Shown here piece after piece: positions 40,523 through 47,895 of a stretch of DNA of 64,000 nt (the first letter of the stretch is position 1; every line of letters begins with the position of its first letter). The notes beneath the pieces were generated by a model, which was not told the origin of the DNA, searched no databases, and saw nothing but the letters and a program-made list of their open reading frames with translations. Location of the stretch: the NCBI GenBank assembly GCA_964555355.1, contig CAZKRY010000004.1, forward strand, positions 186,001 through 250,000, read 5' to 3'. Source of the DNA: CAIKBL01 sp964555355 (GTDB lineage Bacteria; Pseudomonadota; Gammaproteobacteria; Ga0077536). The position numbers and the translations under genes were made by a program.

Positions 40523-41550
40523 AAGCGAAAGCGCGCCGGCCAACTTGCAGGCACGCGGGTCGCGAGCCAATACGCGAGCGCTGCGTTGACCGCGACTGGT
40601 TGCTCCTGCGCCATCCAGTGACCGCTATCGATCACTTGCTCGCTTAAGTTTTGACAGCGTGCCCGCATCGGCTGCGCCAGTCGTGACTCCACCGTTTCAC
40701 ATACATAGTCATAACGTGCGTGTAGAAACAGTACCGGCATCGAAAGTTTTTCCGGCGCGCCGGCCACGAATGCCGCATTATCCTGATGATTCATGTAATA
40801 CGAGTCGGGGCCAAAAAATCCATTTTTCGAAAGCGCATCGGCGTATTCGCGCAATTCAGACTCGCTGACGACATCTTCATCAAGCGGCAGATCGGGCGCG
40901 GCAAGCAACGGGCCGAACCAACCGCCTTGGCGGCGCACGTTGGACGTGAACGCCGGCTGCCCGGCGCCGGCAGCATCGCCTTTTCGAAATAACAGCTTGA
41001 CTGTGCGATAGGGATCGGCTTCGAAGGTCTGTGTGGCGCGCGCAAAATTTTCTTCGTAGAACTTCATGTAATCCCACTGGCCGTACGGGTGCGAGGCGAG
41101 GGGATAAATCGTGCGATCGACCAAAGGCATCAGGCCGTCCAACCCGTGCTCGAGCACGAAATACGGCACGCATAAATTTGCGACCGCGCGACAGACCTCT
41201 GGGTGCAACCGCGCCAAATTCCAGACCGTGGGGCTACCCCAATCGTGCCCCACCCACACCGCATGGGGGCGTTCAAGAGCGGCCAGCAGTTCTAGCATGT
41301 CGGTGACAATCTCGCGCTGCGCATAATCCGCGTGCGTGGCATACACGGAAGATTGGCCGTAGCCCCGCATGTCCGGTGCGATCACGCGAAAACCCAACGC
41401 GCTAAATGCCCGCAATTGATGCCGCCAACTCAAGCTGAGTTCCGGCCACCCGTGCACGAAAACGAGTAGTGGTCCGTCAACGGGGCCGGCCGCCAGATAG
41501 TGCGTTGTGTGTCGGGCGGTACGGACGATGTTTGACTGAAGTGCCGTCAT
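40519..41550 (-). CDS. Alpha/beta hydrolase, epoxide-hydrolase-like
   Basis: The start at 41550 (MTALQSNIVRTARHTTHYLA) has GGAGG five bases upstream, giving 343 residues. The fold has the oxyanion motif FVHGWPELSLSWRHQL, a nucleophile elbow VWVGHDWGSPTVWN with Asp rather than Ser, and the C-terminal catalytic His in VIDSGHWMAQEQP. Asp as nucleophile with HGWPE indicates soluble epoxide hydrolases or haloacid-type hydrolases. It sits beside the MATE gene, convergently. Substrate unknown. Confidence 0.85.
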   Translation of the reverse strand: MTALQSNIVRTARHTTHYLAAGPVDGPLLVFVHGWPELSLSWRHQLRAFSALGFRVIAPDMRGYGQSSVYATHADYAQREIVTDMLELLAALERPHAVWVGHDWGSPTVWNLARLHPEVCRAVANLCVPYFVLEHGLDGLMPLVDRTIYPLASHPYGQWDYMKFYEENFARATQTFEADPYRTVKLLFRKGDAAGAGQPAFTSNVRRQGGWFGPLLAAPDLPLDEDVVSESELREYADALSKNGFFGPDSYYMNHQDNAAFVAGAPEKLSMPVLFLHARYDYVCETVESRLAQPMRARCQNLSEQVIDSGHWMAQEQPVAVNAALAYWLATRVPASWPARFRF

Positions 41551-41876
41551 AGGGGCCTCCGGGAAAGAGTGCACCGAGCATAGTCGTCCGCTCGGGATCG
41601 GGCTAGCTGCGCCAAATTTCCGGCGCCCGGGCCTCGAGATTTCGCAAAAATAACGAATTCGTCACGGTTTGCTGTCAAAAATAAAGCGACAGCATCGCAT
41701 TCCTATGGCATCTTTGGCACGACTGTGAGGCAACTCACGTTCCACTGGCATGGTTCAAGGACGAATTCCGACTCCGGTCGGGTGGCCTGGAAACTTAAAA
41801 AATATTGTCTTGGGCCCCACTTAACGATGCGTTAAAGGGTGAGTCTTAAGAATCGAGTCAGGGTACAAGAGGGGGC
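41551..41876 (+). promoter_or_regulatory. 326-base divergent region with a structured leader before the cyclase gene
   Basis: This gap separates the epoxide-hydrolase-like gene from the response-regulator cyclase. Three successive hairpins can form on the plus strand: GTGAG-GCAA-CTCAC (41725-41738, a GNRA tetraloop), CCGAC-TCCG-GTCGG (41768-41781) and GTGGCC with GGCCCCAC (41782-41787 and 41813-41820, two-base bulge). No known riboswitch consensus is recognised. No clear promoter was identified. Confidence 0.4.
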
Positions 41877-42956
41877 TTGGACGTGCAGTTACACGCCGCG
41901 CAGCGCAATGTTTGGCGCAGTCCTGGACATGAGAAAGTCGTGCTCGTCACCGATGACGATCGCACGGTGCGCACCGTCATCAGCAAAATGCTGCAAGCAG
42001 ACGGGTATCGGGTGCTGGAAGCGGAGCGAGGCGAGAAGTGCCTGTTCCTGTCGATGGAAAAGCATATCGATGCCTTTCTGGTCGATCTCAATCTCCCGGG
42101 ACTGGACGGCGCCGAACTTTGCCGGCGCATTCGCGCCATTGAACGTTATCGTTTCACGCCGATTATCTGCATTACCGTCGCCGAGGAAGAATTCGCGGTC
42201 GGCCGCGCGTTCGAAGCCGGCGCGGACGACTTCATCACGAAGCCCGTGAATCCACAAACGTTAAAGGCGCGGTTGGGCGGTCGAATCCAAAAGACCGACT
42301 ACATGCGCGAGATGGAACGGATTCGTACTAACTTAAGCCGCTATATCTCACGGCGCACGCAGACGATGGTCGAGGCGTATTCCATTACGGGCCTGCTACC
42401 GACGCCCGAAGAACAAGATGTCTGCGTGTTGTTTTCGGATGTCCGGGGCTTTACACAGTTGAGCCAGGATCTCGACCCGAACACCTTGTTCAATATCTTA
42501 AGCACGCAACTTGGCATGCAGGTCGACTGCGTTTACCGGCACGGCGGATACATCGATAAGTTTGCCGGCGACGGCATCATGGCGGTGTTTGATTCGGATG
42601 AGCGCGTGACCGAAGCCTGTGAGTGTGCGCTTGAAATCATGGATATCACGCGCAGCAAATCCTATGTCGATGGTTCTTGCACCCTGCAGCTGGGCGTTGG
42701 GATCCACAGCGGCAAGGCGCTCATCGGTAATATTGGTTCGGATCGCCATTTGGATTATTCGGTGATCGGTGAAACCGTCAACTTGGCGGCGCGCCTGTGT
42801 GGTTGCGCCGAACCGATGTCGATTGTGGTGTCGGATGAAGTCAGAAAGACTGCTGGTGAGCGCGGTAGCTTGTTATTTACCGCGCCATGCCAGGTCAATA
42901 TTCGCGGTCTTAAGCAACCCATTACCGTCTACAACGTGGTACGCCGTCGCGAATGA
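41877..42956 (+). CDS. Response regulator with class III nucleotidyl cyclase output
   Basis: The 359-residue protein has a receiver domain (VVLVTDDDRTVRTVISKMLQ; phospho-acceptor Asp70 in FLVDLNLPGLDG; Lys in FITKPVN), a helical linker, and a class III cyclase domain from about 180: VCVLFSDVRGFTQL (metal Asp188), GYIDKFAGDGIMAVF (Lys228, metal Asp232) and DYSVIGETVNLAARL. These residues are those of active adenylate cyclases. Phosphorylation would control cAMP production; the kinase is not nearby. The start is TTG at 41877 after AGAGGGGG; GTG at 41883 is an alternative. Confidence 0.88.
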   Translation: MDVQLHAAQRNVWRSPGHEKVVLVTDDDRTVRTVISKMLQADGYRVLEAERGEKCLFLSMEKHIDAFLVDLNLPGLDGAELCRRIRAIERYRFTPIICITVAEEEFAVGRAFEAGADDFITKPVNPQTLKARLGGRIQKTDYMREMERIRTNLSRYISRRTQTMVEAYSITGLLPTPEEQDVCVLFSDVRGFTQLSQDLDPNTLFNILSTQLGMQVDCVYRHGGYIDKFAGDGIMAVFDSDERVTEACECALEIMDITRSKSYVDGSCTLQLGVGIHSGKALIGNIGSDRHLDYSVIGETVNLAARLCGCAEPMSIVVSDEVRKTAGERGSLLFTAPCQVNIRGLKQPITVYNVVRRRE

Positions 42957-43032
42957 GCGAGCAGGCAAGGGTCCCCGGCGTCACGACAACAAAATAGGTT
43001 ACGCGAGCTTTAAGGCGGGGTCACAGGATGCC

Positions 43033-43467
43033 TCAATGACGTGTGGCCGGCGAGTCCGCCGCGAGTCGCGCCACCGCATCGTCCGACACCCCAACCGGAC
43101 TTGCGTGATGCAGGACCATCCTCCATTCGTTATTCACTTTCCGATAAACATTGGTCGTCGTCATCGGCGGAAATCGTTGCCGGTACAGTGGCAGGACGAT
43201 GGTTTCGAGCAAGGTATGAATCGCAAGATCGTCGCCCTGCCAGACGCTCATCCGCTCGAGTTCAAATCGACGAATGACCTGCTCTTGAAAGATTGCAACC
43301 CAGCTGGCGCGAATATCGCGTGGACCCTCAAGCAACGTCCCAAGCGGATGGATGCACCGAATATCCGGTAGCGGCGCCCACACCGTCATCATGAGATCGA
43401 TATCGCCCGCCTCGAAGGCCTGATAAAAAGCCTTCTCCGCGGCGAGCGAGCCGCTCGGCCGGTTCAT
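43033..43467 (-). CDS. SnoaL-like (DUF4440/NTF2-fold) protein
   Basis: The start at 43467 (MNRPSGSLAAEKAFYQAFEA) gives 144 residues; the longer open frame upstream overlaps the DUF4124 gene and is not coding. The sequence AEKAFYQAFEAGDIDLMMTV, GPRDIRASWVAIFQ and MTTTNVYRKVNNEWRMVLHH is a calcium/calmodulin-kinase-II-association-like or SnoaL-like fold widespread in proteobacteria, mostly of unknown function. It begins 10 bases after the DUF4124 stop and is probably co-transcribed with it. Confidence 0.75.
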   Translation of the reverse strand: MNRPSGSLAAEKAFYQAFEAGDIDLMMTVWAPLPDIRCIHPLGTLLEGPRDIRASWVAIFQEQVIRRFELERMSVWQGDDLAIHTLLETIVLPLYRQRFPPMTTTNVYRKVNNEWRMVLHHASPVGVSDDAVARLAADSPATRH

Positions 43468-43477
43468 CAAGCAATAC

Positions 43478-44023
43478 TCAGCGCGCGGTGGAGGCGGCGG
43501 TGCTTTCTTGCGATGTGGGCGCCGCGGGTTTGAGCGGGGGGTACCCGGCGGCATCAAGCGCACTGTCGATTTTTGGGCCGTCATATCCTTGGACTGCTTG
43601 GGTGCCCACCGAGAGCGTCGGCACTGCCAAGGTGCCTGCCGCGGCACGCAATTCCGCTTGAATAATCGGATCTGAACCGGCGTCGCGCTCCGTGAACTGA
43701 ACGTTTCGACCGCGCAGATGAAGCCTGACTAGGTCGCAGGAAGCGCAGCCCGGTGCCGCGTACAGCACCACCGGCGCCGTGGGCGGCGCCTCGTCCGCGG
43801 CCGCAACCTTCTTTTTGACGCGCGGAAGGAGTTGTTTTTCGCCGGTCTTGGCCGCGTTCGGCGGGCAGCGATCGCGATACGAGACATTACCGTCGGCGTC
43901 CCGGCATTCCACCACGGTAACCGCCGCCATCGCGCCGTTTGCGAAGGTGGCCATAAGCAACGCCAATACGCTAAGTCTGAGCCGGGGCTGAATGGCGCGG
44001 ATAAACCCTGCATAAATTTGCAT
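43478..44023 (-). CDS. Exported DUF4124-glutaredoxin-like protein
   Basis: The 181-residue protein has a signal peptide (LSVLALLMATFANGAMA), a DUF4124 segment (VECRDADGNVSYRDRCP), a basic linker, and a thioredoxin-like domain VVLYAAPGCASCDLVRLHLR with a C-x-x-C pair and cis-Pro loop TLAVPTLSV. It ends in a low-complexity Pro/Ala/Ser/Thr tail. The two domains together suggest a periplasmic disulfide protein. It precedes the SnoaL-like gene on the minus strand and is divergent from the tRNA-Leu gene. Confidence 0.8.
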   Translation of the reverse strand: MQIYAGFIRAIQPRLRLSVLALLMATFANGAMAAVTVVECRDADGNVSYRDRCPPNAAKTGEKQLLPRVKKKVAAADEAPPTAPVVLYAAPGCASCDLVRLHLRGRNVQFTERDAGSDPIIQAELRAAAGTLAVPTLSVGTQAVQGYDGPKIDSALDAAGYPPLKPAAPTSQESTAASTAR

Positions 44024-44099
44024 GCTTTCAGTCTCCTAGATGCGAAAGTGGCGAAACGCAGTGAGTATAGCATCGCGCTTCTGTAGCGCTTACCCAGGG

Positions 44100-44128
44100 T
44101 GTCCAAGGCAAACGCGAGTCCCTATAAT
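44100..44128 (+). promoter_or_regulatory. Candidate sigma70 promoter for tRNA-Leu
   Basis: A perfect -10 box TATAAT (44123-44128) followed by the GC-rich discriminator GCCGCGC, typical of stable-RNA promoters under stringent control, lies 115 bases upstream of the tRNA. The -35 candidate TGTCCA (44100-44105, 17-base spacer) is poor. Confidence 0.5.
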
Positions 44129-44243
44129 GCCGCGCATCATTGGATGGTTTCTGTGGAGCTCTTCCCCACTCGGGTAGCGCGCCCAAGCCGATCCCGCTGG
44201 CCCTGAGGCGCCGGTCGGGTCGTATCCTTGAACGTCAACTCGC

Positions 44244-44328
44244 GCGAAAGTGGCGGAATTGGTAGACGCACTGGTTTTAGGTACCAGCGGGGTGACCCGT
44301 GAGAGTTCGAGTCTCTCCTTTCGCACCA
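44244..44328 (+). tRNA. tRNA-Leu (anticodon UAG)
   Basis: The 85-base class II tRNA has a 7-base acceptor stem (GCGAAAG with CTTTCGC), D-loop TTGGTAGACGC, anticodon stem CTGGT/ACCAG with loop TTTAGGT (anticodon TAG), a short variable arm, the T-arm GAGAGTTCGAGTCTCTC and an encoded CCA end. It decodes CUA/CUG-type leucine codons. It lies directly upstream of tig. Confidence 0.95.
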
Positions 44329-44409
44329 TCAGACCCGCCTCGTAAGAGGCAGGCCAACGCCCACTGATGCGCTAGAGTTTTTCCGAGCACAAGCAATAGC
44401 CGAGGATTT

Positions 44410-45756
44410 ATGCAGGTATCGTTAGAACAGCCAGGCGGCCTGGAAAGACGGCTGCGAGTCGAAATTCCGGAGGACGCGCTTACGGAAAAAATTACCGTGC
44501 GCTTGAAAAGCGTGGCAAAAAACGCGCGGATCGACGGATTTCGTCCGGGCAAGGCGCCAGCCAAGGTCATTGAACGCCAATTCGGTGAGCGAGTTCGCCA
44601 AGAAGTGGTCTCCGAAGTGCTGCGTGAGTCTTTCGCCGAAGCGGTTGGCACGCACCAATTACGCCCCGTCGCGGAACCCGTGATCGATCCCGTCAATCTT
44701 GAACGAGGCCAGGGTCTTAGTTACACCGCGACGTTCGAAGTTTTTCCCGAGATTTCGTTGAGTGCTTGGGATTCCTTCGAATTCGAACGCCCCGAATGCA
44801 CGATTTCCGAGCAAGACATCGACAAAATGGTCGAGGTTTTGCGCGAACAAGCAAAAACTTGGAATCCGATCGATCGCGCGGCGGTGTCAGGTGACCGCGT
44901 GATCCTTGATTTCGTCGGCACGCTGGCCGGCGAGAGCACTCCCTTTGAGGGGGGAACCGCCCAAGATTTTCCGTTGATTCTCGGCCAGAAGCGCATGATC
45001 GAAGGGTTTGAAGCAGGCCTCGAGGGCGCTGCCGCGGGAGCACAACGCACTCTGTCCTTGCAATTTCCCACCGAATATCACAAAGCAGATGTCGCCGGAC
45101 GTGATGTGTCGTTCGTGGTCACCATCAAAGAAGTCGCGGAGCCGCTGCTGCCCGCGCTCGATGGCGCGCTTTTTGAGAAATTTGGCGTGACCGATGGCTC
45201 CGTTGAGTCCTTCCGCAAAGAAATCCGCGAAAACATGGAACGCGAACGCGACCGCGCGCTGGAACGGCGCTTTAACAGCCACGTATTGCAGAAAATTCGC
45301 GAACACAACGCACTCGAAGTACCCAAGTCGTTGGTCCGCATGGAAGCGATGCGCTTGTTGGAGGATATGCGTCGCTCACTTTCCATGCGCGGAATCGATC
45401 CTTCGCAACTTGATGGAAACGATGATCCTAGCCATTTCGAGGGCACGGCCACCAATCGGGTAAAGCTTGGGCTACTTGTGGCCGAAATCATCAAACAGGC
45501 CGGGCTCAAGGCACAACCATCCAAAGTACGCGCACGCGTCGAAGCGATGGCGGCGTCCTACGAACAGCCCGAAGCGTTGGTGCGCTGGTATTACGACGAC
45601 CCGCGACGCTTGCAAGACATCGAAGGCATGTGCCTCGAAGAAGAAGCGATTAAGTGGGTGGTCGATCAAGCGCGTGTGAAATCGGTTCCGGTGACGTTTG
45701 ACGACCTCATGAATCCGAGGCAGACTGCCGCGGAAGGTGCCATAGGAGATGAATAG
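44410..45756 (+). CDS. tig: Trigger factor (ribosome-associated chaperone and prolyl isomerase)
   Basis: The 448-residue protein begins MQVSLEQPGGLERRLRVEIP and has the ribosome-docking motif FRPGKAP (GFRPGKAPAKVIERQFG, about 39-55), an FKBP-type isomerase domain (GDRVILDFVGTLAGESTPFE, about 163-182) and the C-terminal helical arms. It assists folding of nascent chains at the ribosome exit. Length and order before clpP-clpX-lon are the standard bacterial arrangement. The start has CCGAGG upstream. Confidence 0.97.
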   Translation: MQVSLEQPGGLERRLRVEIPEDALTEKITVRLKSVAKNARIDGFRPGKAPAKVIERQFGERVRQEVVSEVLRESFAEAVGTHQLRPVAEPVIDPVNLERGQGLSYTATFEVFPEISLSAWDSFEFERPECTISEQDIDKMVEVLREQAKTWNPIDRAAVSGDRVILDFVGTLAGESTPFEGGTAQDFPLILGQKRMIEGFEAGLEGAAAGAQRTLSLQFPTEYHKADVAGRDVSFVVTIKEVAEPLLPALDGALFEKFGVTDGSVESFRKEIRENMERERDRALERRFNSHVLQKIREHNALEVPKSLVRMEAMRLLEDMRRSLSMRGIDPSQLDGNDDPSHFEGTATNRVKLGLLVAEIIKQAGLKAQPSKVRARVEAMAASYEQPEALVRWYYDDPRRLQDIEGMCLEEEAIKWVVDQARVKSVPVTFDDLMNPRQTAAEGAIGDE

Positions 45757-45759
45757 TTA

Positions 45760-46398
45760 ATGCATTTGGGTCCAACAAATCGCGAGGAAATACGCGCACT
45801 TAACTTAGTGCCGATGGTCGTCGAGCAATCGGCGCGCGGCGAGCGTGCGTACGATATTTACAGTCGCCTGCTGAAAGAGCGGGTAATCTTCCTCGTCGGT
45901 CCCGTGGATGACCATGTGGCCAACTTGATTGTTGCCCAATTGTTATTCCTGGAATCGGAAAATCCCGATAAGGATATTCATCTGTACATCAATTCGCCGG
46001 GTGGGGTGGTCACGGCGGGTCTTGCGATCTACGACACGATGCAGTTCATCAAGCCGGCGGTAAGTACGCTGTGCATTGGGCAAGCGGCGAGTATGGGCGC
46101 GTTGTTGTTGGCCGCCGGCGCCGCCGGAAAGCGCTTTTGCCTACCGCACTCCCGAGTCATGATCCATCAGCCGCTGGGCGGATTTCAGGGACAGGCCACC
46201 GATATCGATATCCACGCCCGGGAAATCCTCAAAGCGCGTGACAGACTTAACGAAATATTGTCCAAGCACACGGGACAATCCGTCGAGAAAGTTGCGCACG
46301 ATACCGACCGCGACAATTTCATGAGCGCGGAAGACGCGCAAGCCTACGGTCTCATCGATGGTGTATTGGTCAAGCGCGATGCGCCGAAAGGCGCGTGA
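45760..46398 (+). CDS. clpP: ATP-dependent Clp protease proteolytic subunit
   Basis: The 212-residue serine protease has the full catalytic triad: Ser in GQAASMGALLLAAG, His in RVMIHQPLGGFQGQATDI and Asp in HDTDRDNFMSAEDA. The N-terminal loop region is NLVPMVVEQSARGERAYDIY. It forms the 14-mer chamber that degrades proteins delivered by ClpX. The ATG lies 3 bases after the tig stop, so the genes are likely coupled. Confidence 0.98.
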   Translation: MHLGPTNREEIRALNLVPMVVEQSARGERAYDIYSRLLKERVIFLVGPVDDHVANLIVAQLLFLESENPDKDIHLYINSPGGVVTAGLAIYDTMQFIKPAVSTLCIGQAASMGALLLAAGAAGKRFCLPHSRVMIHQPLGGFQGQATDIDIHAREILKARDRLNEILSKHTGQSVEKVAHDTDRDNFMSAEDAQAYGLIDGVLVKRDAPKGA

Positions 46399-46468
46399 AC
46401 GCGATCGATTATCCATCCATTAGCCCCCAGATGGCGGCAGCGGCCGCCAGAGTAATGAGGACTCGCGA

Positions 46469-47749
46469 ATGAGCGATGGCAAGAATTCGAAGGGCAACGA
46501 CAGCGACCGGCTGCTTTACTGTTCGTTTTGCGGCAAGAGCCAACACGAAGTGCGTAAGCTGATCGCGGGCCCTTCAGTATTTATTTGCGATGAGTGTGTC
46601 GAGCTGTGCAACGACATCATTCGCGAAGAAATTCAGGACAAATCTGGCAGCTCGGGCGGTAATAAGCTGCCCGTGCCACATGAGATCCGTCATATCCTTG
46701 ACGAATACGTCATTGGCCAAAGCCATGCCAAGAAAATTTTGGCGGTGGCGGTGTACAACCATTACAAGCGGTTGGAATCGCGAGTCAAGCAAGGCGATGT
46801 CGAACTCGCCAAAAGCAATGTATTGCTGATCGGGCCAACCGGCAGCGGCAAGACGCTGCTCGCCGAAACCCTGGCGCGGTTACTCAATGTTCCGTTCACC
46901 ATCGCCGATGCCACCACCCTCACCGAGGCCGGCTACGTCGGTGAAGATGTCGAAAACATCATCCAAAAGCTACTGCAGAAATGCGATTACGACGTCGAAA
47001 AAGCGCAAACCGGCATCGTGTATATCGATGAAATCGACAAGATCTCGCGGAAGTCGGACAACCCGTCGATCACGCGTGATGTGTCCGGTGAAGGTGTGCA
47101 GCAAGCCTTACTCAAATTAATCGAAGGCACCATCGCCTCAGTGCCGCCTCAAGGCGGACGCAAACATCCGCAGCAAGAGTTTTTGCAGGTGGATACCTCG
47201 CATATCCTGTTCATTTGTGGTGGCGCGTTTGCCGGACTCGACAAAATTATCCGCGATCGCTCTGAAAAAGGCGGGATCGGATTTTCGGCCGAGGTCAAAA
47301 GCAAGGACGACCGCAAAACAGCCGGCGAAATGCTGCATCAAGTGGAACCGGAAGATCTCATTCGCTACGGGTTGATCCCGGAGTTTGTTGGCCGGTTGCC
47401 GGTGGTCGCGGTGCTGGATGAATTGCACGAAGATCAATTGGTGCAAATACTGACTGAGCCGCGTAATGCGCTGACCAAGCAGTACGGGAAGCTGTTTGAG
47501 ATGGAAGGCTGCGCGCTCGAGTTTCGCGAGGACGCGCTTCGTGCGGTGGCGCGGAAAGCGGTCGAACGTAAAACCGGCGCACGTGGTCTGCGGTCCATTT
47601 TGGAAGCGAACCTGCTCGACACGATGTACGACCTACCGTCGCAGAAAAACGTGTCGAAAGTGGTGGTCGACGAAGCCGCAATCAAAGGCGAGTCGAAGCC
47701 GCTGATCATCTACGAAGGCACGGACATTCCCAAGGTAGCGTCCGACTAA
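46469..47749 (+). CDS. clpX: ATP-dependent Clp protease ATP-binding subunit
   Basis: The 426-residue AAA+ unfoldase has an N-terminal zinc-binding domain (CSFCGKSQHEV and CDECVELC), Walker A LIGPTGSGKTLLAETLARLL, Walker B GIVYIDEIDKI and the pore and sensor regions of ClpX, plus the IGF-type loop that docks on ClpP. It recognises tagged or damaged proteins and feeds them to ClpP. GAGG precedes the start, 70 bases after clpP. All key motifs are intact. Confidence 0.98.
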   Translation: MSDGKNSKGNDSDRLLYCSFCGKSQHEVRKLIAGPSVFICDECVELCNDIIREEIQDKSGSSGGNKLPVPHEIRHILDEYVIGQSHAKKILAVAVYNHYKRLESRVKQGDVELAKSNVLLIGPTGSGKTLLAETLARLLNVPFTIADATTLTEAGYVGEDVENIIQKLLQKCDYDVEKAQTGIVYIDEIDKISRKSDNPSITRDVSGEGVQQALLKLIEGTIASVPPQGGRKHPQQEFLQVDTSHILFICGGAFAGLDKIIRDRSEKGGIGFSAEVKSKDDRKTAGEMLHQVEPEDLIRYGLIPEFVGRLPVVAVLDELHEDQLVQILTEPRNALTKQYGKLFEMEGCALEFREDALRAVARKAVERKTGARGLRSILEANLLDTMYDLPSQKNVSKVVVDEAAIKGESKPLIIYEGTDIPKVASD

Positions 47750-47798
47750 TGCACGCAGGGCCGAGCCGCAACCGGCACAGTCCCGCCCTTCATTCTCA

Positions 47799-47823
47799 CT
47801 CCGCCACGCGTCGCGCGGCGGAG
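47799..47823. repeat. Inverted repeat between clpX and lon
   Basis: CTCCGCC (47799-47805) and GGCGGAG (47817-47823) can pair around a GC-rich 11-base loop in the 146-base gap between clpX and lon. No T-run follows, so it is at best a weak terminator or pause; no heat-shock promoter for lon was recognised. Confidence 0.35.
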
Positions 47824-47895
47824 CGCTTGAGCTTCCGCCGCGCCGGCCATGCCGTGCCGCGCGCGAGCGCCACGAACACCAATTAGGCAGTCACT

